Part shown: positions 42,098-51,682 of the stretch, piece by piece
Layout of the letters: each line of letters starts with the position of its first letter
How positions within the stretch are numbered: the first letter of the stretch is position 1
DNA from: Paenibacillus sp. JDR-2
Lineage (GTDB): Bacteria; Bacillota; Bacilli; Paenibacillales; Paenibacillaceae
Length of the DNA: 64,000 bases
Assembly (NCBI RefSeq): GCF_000023585.1
Contig: NC_012914.1
Span: 6,609,501-6,673,500 of the forward strand
Direction: 5' to 3'
Position numbers and translations under genes: made by a program
The notes under the pieces: model-generated
What the model was told of the DNA's origin: nothing
The model's input: the letters and a program-made list of their open reading frames with translations, nothing else
Databases searched by the model: none

Positions 42098-43794
42098 CGT
42101 GCACCACCGCCGCCGCCAGTTGCTGCCCGTGTCGAGGTTCTTACATTTCCGCCTCCGCCTCCGCCGCCAAAGCCGCCAGTTGGGAAGTTACCGCCAAAAC
42201 CGCCTCCGCCGAAACCGCCGAACTGCTGGGTTTGCTGCTGTGTAGAGGAAGAGCCCATGCCTTGCGTACCTGTTGCTACCGGAATCAGAACGGTATCGCC
42301 TTCTGCTAGACCGGATTTGATCTCCACGTAAGTCTCGTTGCTGATCCCTACCGTCACTTCCTTCAGTTGGCCGCCAAGCGTAATGCTCTCTCTCATCTGG
42401 TTAGCCATGCCGTTTCTTCCGCCTTGGCCTCCCGATGCGCCGTTGCCTCCAGGGAAATTACCGCCCGATGCATTGCCCTGGCCAGTTCCTCCAGGGATCG
42501 TACCGCCTGGCGTTGTGCCTTGCGCTGCTCCCCCTGGAGTTGTACCTCCGCCTGAAGCCGCTCCTCCCGGAGTTGTTCCCGTTCCACTCTGACTGCCTCC
42601 GTCTGCAGCCGCGATATTGCGTCCCGTACCTTGGCCGCCTCCCGCCGTCGTTGTTCCTCCGCCGGCACCTTGGAATCTGCCGCCGCCTTCGCCGTTGCCG
42701 CCAGTTCCGCCTCTGCCCTGCCAGCCGCCGGCAGCCGCCGCTTCATTGCCTGTCGCGCCCTGCGTACCTTGATTGCGCTGGCCTTGCTGTCCGCTTGTTG
42801 ATCCGCTCGGCGCCGTACCCGAACCCGCTGCGCCTGTTCCCGTACCTGTTCCGCTTCCGGTGCCAGGCACGCGGACATAGGATTTTCCGCCGAATTCAAC
42901 AACCGCATTAACCGGCACAAGCACGGCATCCGCGCTTTGTTCCGTTACGATATCCGCCTGGCCGGACATGCCCACCATAACGCCGTCAATATCATTGAGC
43001 AGCAAGCTTACGCTGTAGGATGCGGAACCGTTGGAAGATGTACCTTCCTTCGCAATTTCGGATACCGTTGCTTCAAGGGAATGGTCCGTAATTGCGCTAA
43101 GCGTAATTTGAGCCGTTTGCTTCAGCTTAACGTTAGGAATATCCAGCTCATCAATGCTCGTAACAAACTCAAGATGCGTATAGTCAACAATCTCGGCGAT
43201 GGTTGTATTCGCCTGAACCTCATCGCCAACGCTTATATCGCTGGTTGTGACTTCACCATCAATTGGAGCGATAACCTGCTTCACTTCTTTCGCTTGATCC
43301 TCATAGATTTTTGCAAGCTGATCGTTATAATCATCAATGGTGGACTCTAGATCATCAATCTCATCCTTGATCGATTTCGTCGATTGCTCTTCATTTTCGG
43401 TGCCGATCGCCTGTTTATATTCCTCTTGCTTGTCAGCGATCTGATCTTTTGTTTTGGTGATATTTTTGTTGATCGACTCGATCTGATCATCATAATTATC
43501 GTTGTCCTCGAAAGTGGCAAGCACCTGCCCTTTCTTCACTTTGTCCCCTTCTTTGAAGGAAAGAGTTGCAATCGTGCCGCTTTTGCCTGCGGTTACCGTC
43601 TCTCTCGAGTTGGCCTCTACCGAGCCCGTACCGCTTATCGAGGTCTTAATATCGCCTTTGATCGCTCTAGCCTGTACGGCAAGAGGCGTCTCGGTTGTTG
43701 CCTTATCGTCGCGCATGTAATAGTAGTAATACGCGCCCCCGCCGGCGGCAGCAAGAATAATGATTATACCAAGCCATAATGTCCACTTCTTCAT
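42094..43794 (-). CDS. membrane-fusion/HlyD-type efflux adaptor with long Gly-rich inserts
   Basis: 566 residues from ATG 43794, eight bases after GGAG. One N-terminal membrane anchor, then the adaptor order: lipoyl half-motif (SISGTGSVEANSRETVTAGKSG), a coiled-coil hairpin (about 95-165), the second lipoyl half (IAPIDGEVTTSDISVGDEV) and beta-barrel. After VNAVVEFGGKSYVRV (about residue 300) a run of about 170 residues made almost only of Gly, Thr, Ser, Ala, Gln and Asn interrupts the membrane-proximal domain, which resumes with ESITLGGQLKEVTVGISNETYVEI. The C-terminal tail is again Gly/Phe-rich. The first gene of the transporter trio. Confidence 0.88.
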   Translation of the reverse strand: MKKWTLWLGIIIILAAAGGGAYYYYYMRDDKATTETPLAVQARAIKGDIKTSISGTGSVEANSRETVTAGKSGTIATLSFKEGDKVKKGQVLATFEDNDNYDDQIESINKNITKTKDQIADKQEEYKQAIGTENEEQSTKSIKDEIDDLESTIDDYNDQLAKIYEDQAKEVKQVIAPIDGEVTTSDISVGDEVQANTTIAEIVDYTHLEFVTSIDELDIPNVKLKQTAQITLSAITDHSLEATVSEIAKEGTSSNGSASYSVSLLLNDIDGVMVGMSGQADIVTEQSADAVLVPVNAVVEFGGKSYVRVPGTGSGTGTGTGAAGSGTAPSGSTSGQQGQRNQGTQGATGNEAAAAGGWQGRGGTGGNGEGGGRFQGAGGGTTTAGGGQGTGRNIAAADGGSQSGTGTTPGGAASGGGTTPGGAAQGTTPGGTIPGGTGQGNASGGNFPGGNGASGGQGGRNGMANQMRESITLGGQLKEVTVGISNETYVEIKSGLAEGDTVLIPVATGTQGMGSSSTQQQTQQFGGFGGGGFGGNFPTGGFGGGGGGGNVRTSTRAATGGGGGAR

Positions 43795-43940
43795 TGACTG
43801 TACTCCACCCTCCATCGGTCATATCTACCGACGAATATATCACGGGAAAATGAACAGAGCATGAACAAGCCTATGGGCATGGGACTATGGGCTTCAAAAT
43901 CACGTCAACGTGAACATACAATAACATTTAGAATTGCACA

Positions 43941-43979
43941 CAAAAAAAGCTGCTTCCTTTGTCAGGAACCAGCTTTTTT
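43941..43979 (-). terminator. terminator of murA
   Basis: AAGCTG.TTCCT / AGGAA.CAGCTT stem followed on the minus strand by T7; 14 bases after the murA stop codon. It separates murA from the inserted transporter trio. Confidence 0.92.
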
Positions 43980-43992
43980 ACTATTTTATCCG

Positions 43993-45348
43993 TTACGCCC
44001 AAGTAGGCTGTACTTTCAAGACTGCAGCTTCGCGCTTATAGGTGCCGACCGGCTCAAGCTCTACGGCTGGCGCTGCGGCTACCGCGGCTTCCGGTTCAAC
44101 CCGTCTAATATCCGCACCCAGAGCGGCAAGCTTGCCGGTAATATCGACATAACCGCGGTCTACGTGGTAAATGCCGGATACTTCCGTCTCGCCGTCTGCG
44201 CGAAGACCCGCACAGATCAGCGCAGCGCCTGCGCGTAGATCGGTTGCGCACACTTTGGCGCCAACAAGCGGTACATTGCCGGTTACGAATGCCGAACGGC
44301 CTTCGACCTTAATCTGCGCGCTCATCTTCTTGAACTCTTCCACATGCATGAAGCGGTTCTCGAATACCGTCTCCGTCACAACCGAGGTTCCTTCCGATGC
44401 AAGCAAGAGCGCCATCATCTGCGACTGCATGTCAGTCGGGAAGCCCGGATGCGGCAATGTTTTCACATCCACCGATTTGAGCGCTTTAGGGGCACGGACA
44501 CGAATGCCGTTATCCGATTCCATAACTTCCACGCCCATCTCCTGGAGCTTCGAAATGACCGGCGTCAAATGGTCGCCAATCGCATTTTCCACAAATACGT
44601 CTCCGCCCGTGATTGCTGCAGCAATCATATACGTGCCTGCTTCCACACGGTCGGGAATAACGTTATGCGTTACGCCATGCATACACTTAACGCCTTCGAT
44701 CCGGATCTCGCCGGTACCGGCACCGCGAACCTTGGCACCCATGGCATTCAAGTAGTTAGCAAGATCAACGATCTCCGGCTCTTTCGCCGCATTCTCGATC
44801 GTTGTTGTGCCTTCCGCCAAAGCGGCGGCCATCATAATATTTTCCGTTGCCCCGACGCTGGCTACATCCAGATAGATCTTCGCACCTTTTAGACGCGTCT
44901 TAGTACTTGCTTCAATGAAGCCGTGTCCAAGCGTAATCTCCGCTCCCATTGCCTCGAAGCCCTTCAGGTGCTGGTCAATCGGTCTTGTACCAATCGCGCA
45001 GCCGCCCGGAAGCGAAATACGGACCTTGCCGATTCTGGCGAGAAGCGGACCCATAACGAGGAAGGATGCGCGCATTTTGCGTACAAACTCGTATGGAGCC
45101 TCAAAGGTGGAAATCGTCCCCGCAGAAATTTGCATCGTCTCATTGTTGTAAGTAATTTTTGCGCCTAACGAAGCTAATACTTTCTGAATGGTCATTACAT
45201 CGTCGAGGAGGGGAACGTCACAGATGACGCTGTCTCCTTCCGCCGCTAATAACGAGGCCGCCAAAATGGGAAGTACTGCATTTTTTGCACCGCTGACACG
45301 GACCGTTCCCGATAGACGCTGGCCTCCGCGGACGATAATTTTGGTCAT
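43993..45348 (-). CDS. murA: MurA, UDP-GlcNAc 1-carboxyvinyltransferase
   Basis: 451 residues. First committed step of peptidoglycan synthesis: adds enolpyruvate from PEP to UDP-GlcNAc. K22-N23 in SGAKNA and the fosfomycin-target cysteine C117 in PGGCAIGTRP are present. Start ATG 45348 follows GGAGGGAAC. The last 30 residues (VEPEAAVAAAPAVELEPVG) form an Ala/Glu-rich tail beyond the usual end. The location upstream of spoIID and downstream of a DUF1146 gene corresponds to murAA of Bacillus. Confidence 0.95.
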   Translation of the reverse strand: MTKIIVRGGQRLSGTVRVSGAKNAVLPILAASLLAAEGDSVICDVPLLDDVMTIQKVLASLGAKITYNNETMQISAGTISTFEAPYEFVRKMRASFLVMGPLLARIGKVRISLPGGCAIGTRPIDQHLKGFEAMGAEITLGHGFIEASTKTRLKGAKIYLDVASVGATENIMMAAALAEGTTTIENAAKEPEIVDLANYLNAMGAKVRGAGTGEIRIEGVKCMHGVTHNVIPDRVEAGTYMIAAAITGGDVFVENAIGDHLTPVISKLQEMGVEVMESDNGIRVRAPKALKSVDVKTLPHPGFPTDMQSQMMALLLASEGTSVVTETVFENRFMHVEEFKKMSAQIKVEGRSAFVTGNVPLVGAKVCATDLRAGAALICAGLRADGETEVSGIYHVDRGYVDITGKLAALGADIRRVEPEAAVAAAPAVELEPVGTYKREAAVLKVQPTWA

Positions 45349-45662
45349 CTTATAGTTCCCTCCGCGAACTGAATTTCTCCAAACATTAGTTCCATTTTTA
45401 GTATAAGAAAATGACAAATCCATGCTTTATCCAACCTTCATCTTATCATTCATTTACACAAATCGACAAGCGGTAAATTATTACCAGAAAGATCGTCAAA
45501 AAGCACTAAAAAAACCGCTAATGCCGAGTCGAAAGCACTGCCCTCCGTTGCCGTGCGGGCAGCATTTTCAATTCGAATCCGGACTTTATATATAGTTGTT
45601 CGTAGTCTCGTGTCATTTTCATACCGTCCTGTAGTATCCATTGTTGTCTTTTTTGAACGTTG

Positions 45663-45926
45663 TTATTCGACAAAATACCGCAGGAGCTTCGTCCAGTTCC
45701 AATAATCGAGTATAAAACCGGCGAAGCCATGACCGATAACAACCGCCATGACAACCTGAAACATCCTTGCCTTCGGACTGCGCGGGAATTTAAAGAATAC
45801 ATCCAGCTTGATCTCCTGCAGGATATACCAGACGAATACTATACTGAATAAATTAACGACGATTGAAAATAACGCGATGGTCCCGGTTGCATTTTGCGCA
45901 TCGTTCACCATTTGATCGATACCCAT
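45663..45926 (-). CDS. DUF1146 (YwzB-like) small membrane protein
   Basis: 87 residues with two membrane helices (about 15-38 and 57-78) and a short basic loop (FKFPRSPKARM). Matches the DUF1146/YwzB family, which sits upstream of murAA in Bacillus. Function unknown. The 314 bases between it and murA hold only a doubtful 34-codon frame (45520-45624 region) and a GC-rich hairpin. Confidence 0.82.
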   Translation of the reverse strand: MGIDQMVNDAQNATGTIALFSIVVNLFSIVFVWYILQEIKLDVFFKFPRSPKARMFQVVMAVVIGHGFAGFILDYWNWTKLLRYFVE

Positions 45927-45969
45927 CTGGTTTTAATTTCCCTTCTACATCAATATGTCTGATCCATGG

Positions 45970-48849
45970 TTAATGTCTATATACCCGGTATAAAATCGTT
46001 GTAAACTCCGCCCTGCTTGCTTTTTTGCCCGGCTCGTATACATTGTCCTCCGTACCGCTGATAACCCCCTTCAGCTTCAGTGCGTTCAACATCGGAGCAG
46101 CCCAATGGTTACGCCCGACATCCTTGAACGGATTGCCAAGCGGCGCTACGGGCCTTACCTGATCCGCATAACCGATAATCATCGCCATCTCGGCTCTTGT
46201 TACCGGTTGTTCCGGACGGAAGGTCCCATCCGGGAATCCTTTTATCCATCCCTTCTGAACCGCCTTGGCAATCGCTTCGTAAGCCCAATGATCGTAATCC
46301 AGATCCTTGAAGCGGACATCGGAAGGCATGCCGTATACGACCGGCTTATACGCTTTGATTGCCATCGCTACCGCTTCCGCGCGGGTAATCGGACGGTTCG
46401 GTTCAAAGGTATAAGGACCGGTGCCGCTCACGATGCCAAGCTGGCTCATCTCCACGACTGCGTCCCTCGACCAATGGCTGCCGATATCGCGGAAGCCTGC
46501 CACGAGCGGATCGAACTTCACTTTAAAACGGTAATACTGCTTGTCAAAAGCGCCGTTTGCCGTAAGTTTTATGTAGTACACGCCAGGCTGCAGAACCTTA
46601 TTTGCGGCTTGAAGCGATCCGCTTCGTCCGGTCAGTTGAGTAAAGACCAGCTTCTGCTTCTTATCGTATGCTTCCAGCTTCATCATTTTGCCTGCCGGAA
46701 CGTTAAACAAATTCAGGTCTACGACACTTGTTGACGCAAGTCGGATTTGGAACCAGTCAACATCGCTTGCGCTGCCTATTACCCCGACGTATTCCGTGCC
46801 GGAGGTTGTCATTAGCGCTTCGTAATATTTATCGTTGGGCTCATTGGGATCCACGTATTTGGGAACGTAGTCCATCTTTAGCGTGTAGGTTCCGACGGTG
46901 GGACTTGCTTCGGAAGCTATCGCATTGTGCACCCGGATATAGTATTTGCCCGGTGAAACGGTTAGAACGGGAGACTGTTCGGCCTCGCCTTCCCGCTCCT
47001 CGTCGTAAGACATGAGCGCCTGCCCCGCCTGCTGAACCGCAAGCTCAGGATCAATCCGTACCGTATTGGTCGTTACCCGCAGACTAAGCGTACCGCCTTG
47101 CGTAAACGTCACCGCATACCAGTCTCTGTCGGCAAGCTGATGAAACGAGCCGGTGATGCTCTGGCTGCGCGGCTGAAGCGTAAACGCCTCGTACGGTTTG
47201 TCATTAGGCTCGTAGCTGTCCGGGGCCATGCTGAAGGTTGCCGTCAACAGATAAGGCAGCTTCAGGTCCATGTCCGTGTTCATATATTGAATCAGAAATG
47301 CTTGCTTGCCCTTTTTCACAGCAAAATCAACTACGCGGCTCCCGAGCTTGGTCTCTGCCGAAGCCTTCAGCGTGTCGCCGGCATAATGCGATAGACGGAC
47401 AGCCGGCGTTGCGCTGCCTTCGGGGGGCAGACCTTCAAAATTCAGCGTTATGGTGCCGTCATAGGGAGCATCCAACGTATACCAATCCAGATCGCTTCCG
47501 CCGGAGAGCAGCGCCGTAACCTGTTTGCCTGCCGGCAGCGGCTTGGCGCTCGCACGGGTGCCGTTAGGCTCGAAGCGGTCGGACTTCGCCGTCATCGTAA
47601 CGGCTTTATCCACCTGCAGCAGACCGTATCCGGATTTGTCATCCAAGCCGGGCGCACCGATATCCTTGGCGGACTGGCGGAGAAGCTCCCTCACCTGGTA
47701 AGGCTCAAGCGAAGGATAACGGGCCCAGACCAGCGCAGCCGCAGCCGCAACCTGCGGGGCCGCCATGGACGTCCCTTCTTCTCTTTTATAGCGTCCTCCC
47801 ATTGCGGTCGTATATACATTCCAGGATGCCGCAAGATCGATTTCCGGTCCGGGGTTCGAACGCGGATCCGGCGTGTTGTCCGGCTTCGCTCCGCTGACGC
47901 CAAGCACAGTCGGATAAGCGGCGGGATATTTGACTTCCGCTTTATCCCCGTGGGTCAGACCGTCGTTGCCTGCGGCCGCAACAAGGAGCACGCCTTTGCT
48001 TTCGGCGTAATTAACGATGTCCAGCATATAAGGCGAGTAACGGTTAAGGCCAACCGACATGACAACAATCCGGGCACCGTTACGGACCGCATACAGGATG
48101 GCCTCCCCTAAATCGCGTTCCGTGCCGTCTCCCTGCGAGTCAAGCGCTTTAATTGGCATCAGCTTGGCTTCCCATAGAATGCCGCTTACCCCTAAACCGT
48201 TATTGCCCGCAGCCGCAATAACGCCAGCCACCGCGGTTCCGTGTCCGTTATCGTCATCCGGCGGTTTGTTCGGCTGCACAAAGTTGGTGCCGGGAACCAG
48301 ATTCCGCTTCAAATCCGGGTGATCAAGATCAATCCCCGTATCCACAATCGCAATGGTCAGATCGGTCTGCGTCCGCACGGTCTTCCAAGCTTCCAGCGCG
48401 CCAATCTGCTTCAGGTAGGTCTGCTTGCCGATTTCAGGATCATCCGCCGCGGTCTGCTCCGCTGCGAGGATATGCACCCGCTCATTCGGGTGCACGTATT
48501 CCACGCCCGGCTCGCGTTGCAGCCGGGCGGCCCAAGCACTGGCGTCCGCCCCGCTGTCCGCAGGCTGGACGAGCCAGACCTCCGCCGCCTCGCTGCTCTG
48601 GCGGCGGAGCACACGCGTCCCGCGCAGCTCATGCGCCTGCGCGGGTTCGCGCCATTTGAGGAGCCAGCCTTGCGGCTCCTCTTTTGCCCCGGCGGGGGCG
48701 CCGGCGGCGGCTTTGCCCGCCGCAGCGGCCCCAGCCGGGGCTAAGCCTGCAGGGGCGGCGGGCATAGCCGCCCCGCAGGCGAGAATCCCCGCGAGGAGAA
48801 GCGCGGGGAGGGTTCTTTTCAATACGCTGCCGAGAGCATCTCTTCTCAT
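45970..48849 (-). CDS. subtilisin-family (S8) protease with three SLH domains
   Basis: 959 residues. A signal region and an Ala/Pro/Gly-rich, GC-rich stretch (about 26-56) lead to a propeptide-like domain and an S8 catalytic domain (about 145-410). The catalytic triad is D170 (VDTGID), H203 (NGHGTAVAG) and S361 (GTSMAAP), with the oxyanion Asn N295 (AAAGND). Three pre-peptidase C-terminal-like beta domains (about 425-745; repeating W/Y-x-V/L around DWY and YIRVHNA) come next. Three SLH domains end the protein (ITRAEA, VTRAEM, ASRAEF). It is predicted to be exported and held on the cell surface. All active-site residues are present. Confidence 0.92.
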   Translation of the reverse strand: MRRDALGSVLKRTLPALLLAGILACGAAMPAAPAGLAPAGAAAAGKAAAGAPAGAKEEPQGWLLKWREPAQAHELRGTRVLRRQSSEAAEVWLVQPADSGADASAWAARLQREPGVEYVHPNERVHILAAEQTAADDPEIGKQTYLKQIGALEAWKTVRTQTDLTIAIVDTGIDLDHPDLKRNLVPGTNFVQPNKPPDDDNGHGTAVAGVIAAAGNNGLGVSGILWEAKLMPIKALDSQGDGTERDLGEAILYAVRNGARIVVMSVGLNRYSPYMLDIVNYAESKGVLLVAAAGNDGLTHGDKAEVKYPAAYPTVLGVSGAKPDNTPDPRSNPGPEIDLAASWNVYTTAMGGRYKREEGTSMAAPQVAAAAALVWARYPSLEPYQVRELLRQSAKDIGAPGLDDKSGYGLLQVDKAVTMTAKSDRFEPNGTRASAKPLPAGKQVTALLSGGSDLDWYTLDAPYDGTITLNFEGLPPEGSATPAVRLSHYAGDTLKASAETKLGSRVVDFAVKKGKQAFLIQYMNTDMDLKLPYLLTATFSMAPDSYEPNDKPYEAFTLQPRSQSITGSFHQLADRDWYAVTFTQGGTLSLRVTTNTVRIDPELAVQQAGQALMSYDEEREGEAEQSPVLTVSPGKYYIRVHNAIASEASPTVGTYTLKMDYVPKYVDPNEPNDKYYEALMTTSGTEYVGVIGSASDVDWFQIRLASTSVVDLNLFNVPAGKMMKLEAYDKKQKLVFTQLTGRSGSLQAANKVLQPGVYYIKLTANGAFDKQYYRFKVKFDPLVAGFRDIGSHWSRDAVVEMSQLGIVSGTGPYTFEPNRPITRAEAVAMAIKAYKPVVYGMPSDVRFKDLDYDHWAYEAIAKAVQKGWIKGFPDGTFRPEQPVTRAEMAMIIGYADQVRPVAPLGNPFKDVGRNHWAAPMLNALKLKGVISGTEDNVYEPGKKASRAEFTTILYRVYRH

Positions 48850-49111
48850 CTGTTTCTGCCTTTATCGGTATATTTGTCTCCGTCTCAAATTATACGTATG
48901 CTCTTGCCACACGTTTCTCTATGACTGTATAATAGTCTCTATTTATCTCTTATTACCATTCGATTTCCAGACCCCGATCTCCTGTCTCTAGCAAAAGATA
49001 ATTACCTGTAAAGAGACTGGTATAACCATCATTTTGCTCCCTCGAAGTTTCGTATCTCCCCTGCACTTCCGTCATTCCCCATATTCCGCATCCCCACCTC
49101 GGCCACTCTAC

Positions 49112-49685
49112 TTAAGGGCCCTCAGGGACTTAACCGCACACAAACTAGCTACGCCTTGTCTATCAAAGCCCTTTAGGCACCTTAACTCACGCCTCCACCC
49201 GCATTTCCGCCGCATCCCCACCACGGCCACTCTACTTAAGGTCCCTCAGGAACCTTAACCGCACACAAACTAGCTACGCCTTGTCTATTAAAGCCCTTTA
49301 GGCACCTTAACTTCCGCCTCTACCCGTATTTCCGCCGCATTCCCACCTCGGCCACTCTACTTAAGGGCCCTCAGGGACCTTAACCGCACACAAACTAGCT
49401 ACGCCTTGTCTATTAAGGCCCCTTAAGGACCTTAACTTACGCCTCCACCCGCATTTCCTCCGCATTCCCACCAGGGCCACTCTACTTAAGGTCCCTCAGG
49501 GACCTTAACCGCACACAAACTAGCTACGCCTTGTCTATTAAGGCCCCTTAAGGACCTTAACTTACGCCTCCACCCGCATTTCCTCCGCATTCCCACCAGG
49601 GCCACTCTACTTAAGGTCCCTCAGGGACCTTAACCGCACACAAACTAGCTACGCCTTGTCTATTAAAGCCCTTTAGGGACCTTAA
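49112..49685. repeat. palindrome array 3: 125-bp unit, five copies
   Basis: Ten palindromes with first-type centres at 49122, 49247, 49372, 49497 and 49622 and second-type centres at 49174, 49299, 49424, 49549 and 49674. Spacings alternate 52 and 73 bp, unit 124-125 bp. First arm TTAAGGTCCCT or TTAAGGGCCCT, second TTAAGGCCCCT or TTAAAGCCCTT. The spacers ACCGCACACAAACTAGCTACGCC and CGCCTCCACCCGCATTTCC are nearly invariant and share the CTAGCTAC box with arrays 1 and 2. No gene is credible here. Confidence 0.93.
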
Positions 49686-49761
49686 CTTACGCCTCACCCG
49701 CATTTCCGCCGCATACCACCTCAAATCACCCTACTTAGACTCATTCGTGCTTTCTCCTCAT

Positions 49762-49971
49762 AGTGCATAAGACCCTGCCAGGGTTTTATGCACTCCAATC
49801 CGGCAGCCAGCCAGCTAACCCGATAAAGGATCCGCAGGGTCTTATTCCATGCGAACAAGCTGCTTATGGAGCTAGATTAATCCACTTCCAAGGCAATAAG
49901 ACCCTGCTAGGGTCTTATCCTGCCTATTCCAGCCCCAAACCAGCTTGATAAGACCCTGGCAGGGTCTTATC
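49762..49971. repeat. second palindrome family (ATAAGACCCTG arms), four sites
   Basis: Sites centred near 49778, 49834 (degenerate left arm), 49907 and 49959, arm ATAAGACCCTG with its complement, one with extra flanking pairing to 33 nt (49762-49794). Spacings are 56, 73 and 52 bp. The 73 and 52 equal those of arrays 1-3 although the palindrome sequence differs. Confidence 0.85.
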
Positions 49972-50072
49972 GTCCCGTCCTTTCCCTTTCCCGCTTTCTA
50001 CAAGAGGAATCATCGCCAGCCACCCTATGTTTTTCATATCTACGCCGAATCCAGTTCGCTCCCCTTCTCAAC

Positions 50073-50105
50073 AAAAAAAGCCCAGCGGCACCCTGCCGCC
50101 GGGCT
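50073..50105 (-). terminator. terminator of the nuo operon
   Basis: AGCCC.GCGGCA / TGCCGC.GGGCT hairpin running into T7 on the minus strand, directly after the nuoN stop codon. Confidence 0.92.
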
Positions 50106-50113
50106 CTCCCCAT

Positions 50114-51679
50114 CTACCTCACGAACAAATCCGCCTGAATCGTAAACACCGCGTCAATCCATTTCATAAGCGGACCCGGCAATACGCCAAGGGCAACCGT
50201 TGCGGCCGCGCAGATCCAGATGACAGTCCCCGTTACAGCCGGCACATGAATGCGATCCTCTTCCTCGCCATTCGACCGCATAAACATCTGCCGGATAATA
50301 CCGAAGTAGAAGTAGTAGGAAATAACGGTGCTGACTACCATAATGGCCACCAGCCAGTAAGCTTTTACGCTTGCCGCTCCGAGCAGGATAAACAGCTTGC
50401 CGAAAAATCCGGCCGTAACCGGCAATCCCGAGAACGATAATATAAAGATCAGCATAGCTGCCGCTGTCCACGGCGCCCGGTAATAGAGACCGGAGAAGCC
50501 CTTCAGCTCTTCATGTCCCGCGGCCCTCGCAATGACCGTTACAACGGCAAATGCCCCTACGTTCATGAGCAGGTAAGCAACCAGATAGAATACAAATTCC
50601 GAGAAATTGTTGCTATGGATGATCGTCACCGAGATCGCAATCGGAACGAGCAGATACCCGGCATTCGCTACGCCGGATAAGGCAAGCAGCCGTTTCACCT
50701 GCTTTTGCCGCAGAGCCGAGACCGTACCGGCTATCATCGCGGCAGCGGCAATGACCAACAGGGCGAAGAAGACATCATCACCCGCTTGCTTCCCCGGACC
50801 GCCGGTGAGGAAAAACGCGCTGCTGTACAAGAAGCGGAATACCGCGGCCAGTGCTGCTCCCTTCGCAATAACCGCAAGGAAAGCGGAAACGGGCGTTGGC
50901 GCTCCTTGATAAACATCCGCTGCCCAGATATGGAACGGCGCAGCTGCGATTTTGATTCCGAAGCCCGCGATCAGGAAGAAGAACCCTACATAAACCAAAG
51001 CCTTATAATCCGTGAACGCCTGCGGCAGCGCTGTCGGGAAATCCGCCAGGCTTACCGATCCGGTCACGCCGTACAGATAAGACATCCCGAACAGGACAAA
51101 CGCTGATGCGATTCCGCCCGTAACCACGTATTTGAAGGCCGCCTCGGCCGATAGTGACGAGCGCTTCCGTAAGCCGACCAGCACATAAGTCGTAATACTG
51201 AGCAGCTCAAGTCCGATATACAAGGTCACGAGGTTGCCGGAGGAGGCCATAATCATAGCTCCAGCCGCTGCCGGAAGCAGCAAATAATAGAATTCGGCTT
51301 TGTCCGTTACCGCGTCATCCTTTTGCGTGGAGCCAAGTCCCAGCAATACGACCAATGACGTACCGATCAAAAATATTATTTTCAACAAATTACCGTAATC
51401 ATCCACCCGATAGCTGGCGCCAAGGAGCGAGATAGCCTTACCGGCTTCCGCCGCCTCCGCCGCCGATACGCCGGACGGATTCATATCAATCATCCGCCAG
51501 ATGACGGCTGCAAGCGACAGCAGCAAACCCGCTAAAGACAACCAGCCGATAATCGCGCGGTTCGTCCGCCCTGGAAGAATCAAGTCCGTTACGATAAGGA
51601 TCAGGAACATGGCGGCAAGGATAAGCTCCGGGGCGAGATAAAGCGTATCATGCCATGTCAGCGGTACAAATTCGGTCAT
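50114..51679 (-). CDS. nuoN: NuoN, complex I antiporter-like membrane subunit
   Basis: 521 residues, about 14 membrane helices. Proton-pumping subunit of the NADH-quinone oxidoreductase-type complex. The conserved lysines of the antiporter fold are visible in KAAAAPFHIWAADVYQGAP and in RQKQVKRLLALSGVANAGYLL. Last gene of the operon, three bases after nuoM. Confidence 0.94.
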   Translation of the reverse strand: MTEFVPLTWHDTLYLAPELILAAMFLILIVTDLILPGRTNRAIIGWLSLAGLLLSLAAVIWRMIDMNPSGVSAAEAAEAGKAISLLGASYRVDDYGNLLKIIFLIGTSLVVLLGLGSTQKDDAVTDKAEFYYLLLPAAAGAMIMASSGNLVTLYIGLELLSITTYVLVGLRKRSSLSAEAAFKYVVTGGIASAFVLFGMSYLYGVTGSVSLADFPTALPQAFTDYKALVYVGFFFLIAGFGIKIAAAPFHIWAADVYQGAPTPVSAFLAVIAKGAALAAVFRFLYSSAFFLTGGPGKQAGDDVFFALLVIAAAAMIAGTVSALRQKQVKRLLALSGVANAGYLLVPIAISVTIIHSNNFSEFVFYLVAYLLMNVGAFAVVTVIARAAGHEELKGFSGLYYRAPWTAAAMLIFILSFSGLPVTAGFFGKLFILLGAASVKAYWLVAIMVVSTVISYYFYFGIIRQMFMRSNGEEEDRIHVPAVTGTVIWICAAATVALGVLPGPLMKWIDAVFTIQADLFVR

Positions 51680-51682
51680 CGC

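Noticed and set aside
45450..45662. Short minus-strand frames between the DUF1146 gene and murA (34 or 63 codons)
   Set aside because: The 34-codon frame starting MKMTRDYEQLYIKSG has only a weak ribosome site and no known family. Kept as doubtful, not annotated.
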